This document shows positions 60,966-64,000 of a DNA stretch of 64,000 bases, in pieces. This stretch comes from Flavisolibacter ginsengisoli DSM 18119 (GTDB lineage: Bacteria > Bacteroidota > Bacteroidia > Chitinophagales > Chitinophagaceae), in contig NZ_FQUU01000020.1 of the NCBI RefSeq assembly GCF_900129295.1, positions 1 through 64,000 on the forward strand. The letters are read 5' to 3'. Within the stretch, counting starts at the first letter, position 1. Each line of letters opens with the position of its first letter. Both the position numbers and the translations under genes were made by a program. Under the pieces are notes generated by a model. That model was given only the letters and a program-made list of their open reading frames with translations, was not told where the DNA came from and ran no database searches.

Positions 60966-62129
60966 ATGGCTAAAAGAGATTACTATGAGATATTGGGTGT
61001 GAGTAAATCAGCCTCCGCAGAAGAGATAAAAAAATCTTACCGCAAGGTGGCGATGCAATTCCATCCAGACCGTAACCCAGGAGACAAATCTGCCGAAGAA
61101 AAATTCAAGGAAGCCGCTGAAGCATATGAAATATTAAGCGACCAGGACAGGCGTGCGCAATATGACAGGTATGGTCATGCAGGTGTAAGTGGAAACGGCC
61201 GTGGGGCACACCCCGGCAATATGAATATGGAAGATATCTTTAGCCAGTTTGGTGACATCTTTGGCGAAGATATTTTCGGAAGCTTTTTCGGAGGCGGCGG
61301 AGGAAGATCCGCAGGTGGCCAGAGGAGGTCAAGAGGCACAAGGGGTAGCAACCTTCGTATTCGTCTCAAACTGAATTACGAGGAAATAGCCAAGGGTGTA
61401 ACAAAAAGTATAAAGGTTAAAAAATATGTTGGCTGTAATGTCTGTGGTGGCAGTGGTGCTAAAGACAAAGGCAGTGTGCAGAATTGCTCTACCTGCGGAG
61501 GCAGCGGGCAGGTAAGAAAAGTAACCAATACCTTCCTCGGGCAGATGCAAACTGTTACAACCTGTCCTACCTGTAATGGTGAAGGATCAACAATTACAGC
61601 AAAATGTGGTAATTGTAAAGGAGAAGGCAGGGTTTACGGTGAAGAAACCGTTTCTATAGATATCCCTGCAGGCGTGCAGGAGGGTATGCAACTGAATATT
61701 AGCGGTAGGGGAAATGCCGGGGAAAGAGGTGGATCTCCTGGAGACCTGATCATTTTAATTGAAGAAGAAGCCCACAAAGAATTACATAGAGACGGGCTCA
61801 ATGTAGCATACGACCTTCATATTTCATTTACCGATGCAGTTTTTGGAACTCAGGTAGAAGTTCCCACTATTGATGGCAGAGCAAAGATCAAATTACCCCC
61901 AGGCACTCAAAGTGGTAAGGTCTTCCGGCTTAAAGGAAAAGGTTTCCCTGCTGTGAATAGCTATGAAAAAGGTGATCAGTTGGTTCATGTAAATGTCTGG
62001 ACCCCGCAGCATATTTCCAATGAAGAAAAAACGATCCTGGAAAAGCTTAGTCATTCTTCAAATTTCAAACCTGCTCCTGACAAGAATCAGAAAAGCTTTT
62101 TTGATAAAATGAGAGAAATGTTTTCCTGA
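60966..62129 (+). CDS. dnaJ: Chaperone protein DnaJ
   Basis: A 387-residue co-chaperone that stimulates DnaK. The J-domain has the HPD motif at residues 33-35 (FHPDRNPGD); a Gly/Phe-rich region follows ([12 protein letters not shown]). The zinc region carries four CxxCxGxG motifs ([32 protein letters not shown]). The C-terminal β-domains are complete, ending near MREMFS. It is co-transcribed with grpE and followed by an intrinsic terminator. Confidence 0.98.
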   Translation: MAKRDYYEILGVSKSASAEEIKKSYRKVAMQFHPDRNPGDKSAEEKFKEAAEAYEILSDQDRRAQYDRYGHAGVSGNGRGAHPGNMNMEDIFSQFGDIFGEDIFGSFFGGGGGRSAGGQRRSRGTRGSNLRIRLKLNYEEIAKGVTKSIKVKKYVGCNVCGGSGAKDKGSVQNCSTCGGSGQVRKVTNTFLGQMQTVTTCPTCNGEGSTITAKCGNCKGEGRVYGEETVSIDIPAGVQEGMQLNISGRGNAGERGGSPGDLIILIEEEAHKELHRDGLNVAYDLHISFTDAVFGTQVEVPTIDGRAKIKLPPGTQSGKVFRLKGKGFPAVNSYEKGDQLVHVNVWTPQHISNEEKTILEKLSHSSNFKPAPDKNQKSFFDKMREMFS

Positions 62130-62145
62130 TCAAATGATGATAATG

Positions 62146-62172
62146 AAAAAAAGGGCTTAGCAGCCCTTTTTT
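62146..62172 (+). terminator. Bidirectional terminator between dnaJ and the VWA gene
   Basis: aaagggct (62150-62157) pairs with agcccttt (62162-62169) around tagc, with A's before and T's after; it suits both converging transcripts. Confidence 0.88.
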
Positions 62173-62185
62173 ATTTAGATCTATT

Positions 62186-63952
62186 TTATTCTTCTTTATC
62201 CCGCTTTCTCTTCTTACCATAGATTGCCTTGGCCTGCTGTACCAGGGAAAGGAACTCTTTTTGAGAAAAGTTTTCCTGGTCAGCAGCGTTTCCGGCTATT
62301 TGCATTATAGAGTTCCATGAAGCATCCTTGAAATACTTTGAATTGCGCAGCATGCCACCAAACATGACCACTGCACTTGCAAACTGGTAACATTTAGAAA
62401 CCTGGGATAAGGTAACCATTGTAACCGGAGATGATTGAGCCAGCTTCATAACGGTAGTACTATCCGGAAGTTTGTATTGCAACTCGTATGAAACAAGGTG
62501 GTCATCAATTTCCTTTCCTACCATATTATTAACAGGAGCAACAGGAACTAACTCGAAAGCAACCATAGCAGAATAGGCAGACCCTATTTCCCCGCCCTCT
62601 ATCGTAGAACTTATATCCTTTATTGCTCCCATTTTATTATCAAACCCTATCAGGCGATAATCCTTTACGTAATCAGGATTGAACTTCACATTAAGATAAG
62701 CATCATCAGCTACTGTATATAATGTTTGGGTGAATTCCTTTAACAACACTTTTTCAGCTTCATGATAACTATCCAGGTAAGCAAAATTGCCATTACCTCT
62801 CTGGGCAAGCGTCTGGATCTTTGAGTCTTTATAATTTCCCATGCCTATACCCAGGCATGTCAGGTAAATGCCCTGTTGCCGCTCACGGGAGATCATTTCT
62901 TCCAGGTCTTCCTCCTTCTTCAATCCTACATTAAAATCGCCATCCGTAGCAAGTATGATCCTGTTATTGCCTCCTTTAATAAAATGATTCCTGGCAACAC
63001 TATAGGCAAGCTTGATACCTGATTCCCCAGGTGTAGAACCTCCTGCCTGGAGGCTGTCAATGGTTTTGAAAATAATATCCTTTTCGTTTCCACCCGTTGT
63101 AGGAAGAGCCACACCCACAGTGCCACCATAAACTACTATTGATACAGAGTCCTTATCTCTCAAATTATTTACCAAAGCCTTAAAGCCAGCTTTTAAAAGA
63201 GGTAACCGGTTTGGCATATCCATTGAACCAGAGATATCTATAAGAAAAACCAGGTGGCTGGCAGCCAGACTGTCCAGGGATATTTTTCTTGACAGGATTT
63301 GTGTAAATAACAATTGATTATTCTTGTTCCATGGACATTGAGTAAGCGTAGTCTTTATTTCAAATGGCTTATCAACAGGTGGCTCTGTATACCCAAAATT
63401 AAAATAGTTCAACATCTCCTCTATCCGCACTGCATCTGGTGGGACCGGGGTACCCATACTTAAAAACCTGCGTATGTTACTATAAGAAGCCCGGTCAACA
63501 TTAAGCGTCAGGCCGGTGGAAGGATATTCATAACTGTTAACGAATTGATTTTCCACGATGCTGGCATAGGTTTCATCACCAGCAAACCATTTTTGTTGCG
63601 ATTCCCTTGTCAGGTTCTGAGTTAAAGATGCCAGTTTATATCCCGGGCGGCTTTTATTGAGGGAAGCTTTTTTTAATCTGACCGTGGCATTTACTTCTGC
63701 GTTCACTGCTACTCTTTGCGGCTGGAAGCCCTCCATAGAAAAACTCAGTGTATCAGTTTTGTTGTTAGTGAGTATGCCAAAGGAGCCCTCCATCCCTGTA
63801 AAGTAAACGTAGCCGGTACTGTGCAAATAAATGTTTACATTTTGCAAAGGGTTGCCCGCTTCATCTTTCACCTGGCCTTTCACATAATAATGTTGTGCAA
63901 AGAGAAATAGGGGACAAATAATTGAAAAAACGGTATATAGTAAACGCTTCAA
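62186..63952 (-). CDS. Von Willebrand factor A domain protein (YfbK-like)
   Basis: A 588-residue exported protein. A signal peptide (MKRLLYTVFSIICPLFLFAQ) is followed by a carboxypeptidase-regulatory-like β-sandwich (KGQVKDEAGNPLQNVNIYLHSTGYVYF), then a YfbK N-terminal domain (EEMLNYFNFGYTEPPVDKPFEI) and a VWA domain with MIDAS DISGS (FLIDISGSMDM, about residue 245) and later T...ATDGDFN. The C-terminal DUF3520-like region follows. It is probably periplasmic and metal-binding; its partner is unknown. I place the start at TTG 63952 (direct signal peptide); a TTG at 63979 is also in frame. Confidence 0.87.
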   Translation of the reverse strand: MKRLLYTVFSIICPLFLFAQHYYVKGQVKDEAGNPLQNVNIYLHSTGYVYFTGMEGSFGILTNNKTDTLSFSMEGFQPQRVAVNAEVNATVRLKKASLNKSRPGYKLASLTQNLTRESQQKWFAGDETYASIVENQFVNSYEYPSTGLTLNVDRASYSNIRRFLSMGTPVPPDAVRIEEMLNYFNFGYTEPPVDKPFEIKTTLTQCPWNKNNQLLFTQILSRKISLDSLAASHLVFLIDISGSMDMPNRLPLLKAGFKALVNNLRDKDSVSIVVYGGTVGVALPTTGGNEKDIIFKTIDSLQAGGSTPGESGIKLAYSVARNHFIKGGNNRIILATDGDFNVGLKKEEDLEEMISRERQQGIYLTCLGIGMGNYKDSKIQTLAQRGNGNFAYLDSYHEAEKVLLKEFTQTLYTVADDAYLNVKFNPDYVKDYRLIGFDNKMGAIKDISSTIEGGEIGSAYSAMVAFELVPVAPVNNMVGKEIDDHLVSYELQYKLPDSTTVMKLAQSSPVTMVTLSQVSKCYQFASAVVMFGGMLRNSKYFKDASWNSIMQIAGNAADQENFSQKEFLSLVQQAKAIYGKKRKRDKEE

Positions 63953-64000
63953 AGCAAATTCTTCTGCGAAAAAATACAAAACTTCCGCCTGAAGTCAAAT

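Overview
The window is an ordinary chromosomal stretch of a Bacteroidota genome, most like the Chitinophagaceae/Chitinophagia. The sequence-level reasons are: type IX secretion (T9SS) C-terminal sorting domains of both type A and type B, a PorP/SprF protein and a PorG-like barrel, a TonB-dependent receptor with an N-terminal carboxypeptidase-regulatory domain, LytS/LytTR-type signalling, a DUF4293 protein, Bacteroidota-type promoters (TTG/TTTG, a spacer of about 17-23 bases, TAnnTTTG), AT-rich leaders with few Shine-Dalgarno sites, and moderate GC. I see no prophage, IS element, CRISPR array, rRNA operon or plasmid module. There are two tRNA genes.

Layout. 0-6.6 kb: an unknown basic protein, rarA, a secreted M28 peptidase, a GNAT enzyme, a PorG-like barrel and a very small T9SS cargo, then a structured 400-base spacer. 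6.6-14.8 kb: the first uvrA, an unknown secreted protein, an OmpA lipoprotein/porin pair, a PAP2 phosphatase, a NudK/DUF4406 overlapping pair and a luciferase-like oxidoreductase. 14.9-25.5 kb: a histidine kinase-LytTR regulator-TonB receptor operon, a haloperoxidase-fold lipoprotein whose vanadate site is almost entirely substituted, an RRM protein, a GNAT-nitrilase fusion and an acyltransferase. 25.6-26.2 kb: tRNA-Pro(TGG) and tRNA-Ser(GCT), with a hairpin-rich repeat duplicated just downstream of tRNA-Pro. 26.3-38 kb: dnaA, an FAD oxidoreductase, an ABC exporter pair, a coiled-coil exported protein, a 2H phosphoesterase, a three-gene minus-strand operon (nucleotidyltransferase, nitronate monooxygenase, small secreted protein), glyA and a DUF4293 protein. 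38-51 kb: a T9SS cargo, the second uvrA, an ECF sigma factor with an unusual 3' hairpin, recN-small membrane protein-fabI, a zinc-ribbon coiled-coil protein, a Nif3 protein, a YitT protein and an M32 carboxypeptidase. 51-64 kb: a 1449-residue PKD-repeat T9SS type B protein followed by its PorP/SprF-like partner, oxyR with a peroxiredoxin, another minimal T9SS cargo, rlmI, grpE-dnaJ and a VWA protein.

How the genes fit together. Three themes recur: genome maintenance (rarA, two uvrA, recN, dnaA), envelope and T9SS surface biology (four predicted T9SS cargo proteins, PorP/SprF, PorG-like barrel, OmpA, TonB receptor), and stress response (oxyR/peroxiredoxin, grpE/dnaJ). Most of the window is well-known housekeeping. 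The items I consider most worth a second look are the haloperoxidase-fold lipoprotein lacking its metal-site residues, the tRNA-Pro-linked repeat array, the terminator of one operon lying inside the coding region of the facing gene, the cargo proteins that are little more than a T9SS sorting domain, an EF-hand-like calcium loop predicted in the TonB receptor barrel, and several start codons that sit within a few bases of a -7 promoter element. I did not find a clear multi-gene undescribed system.
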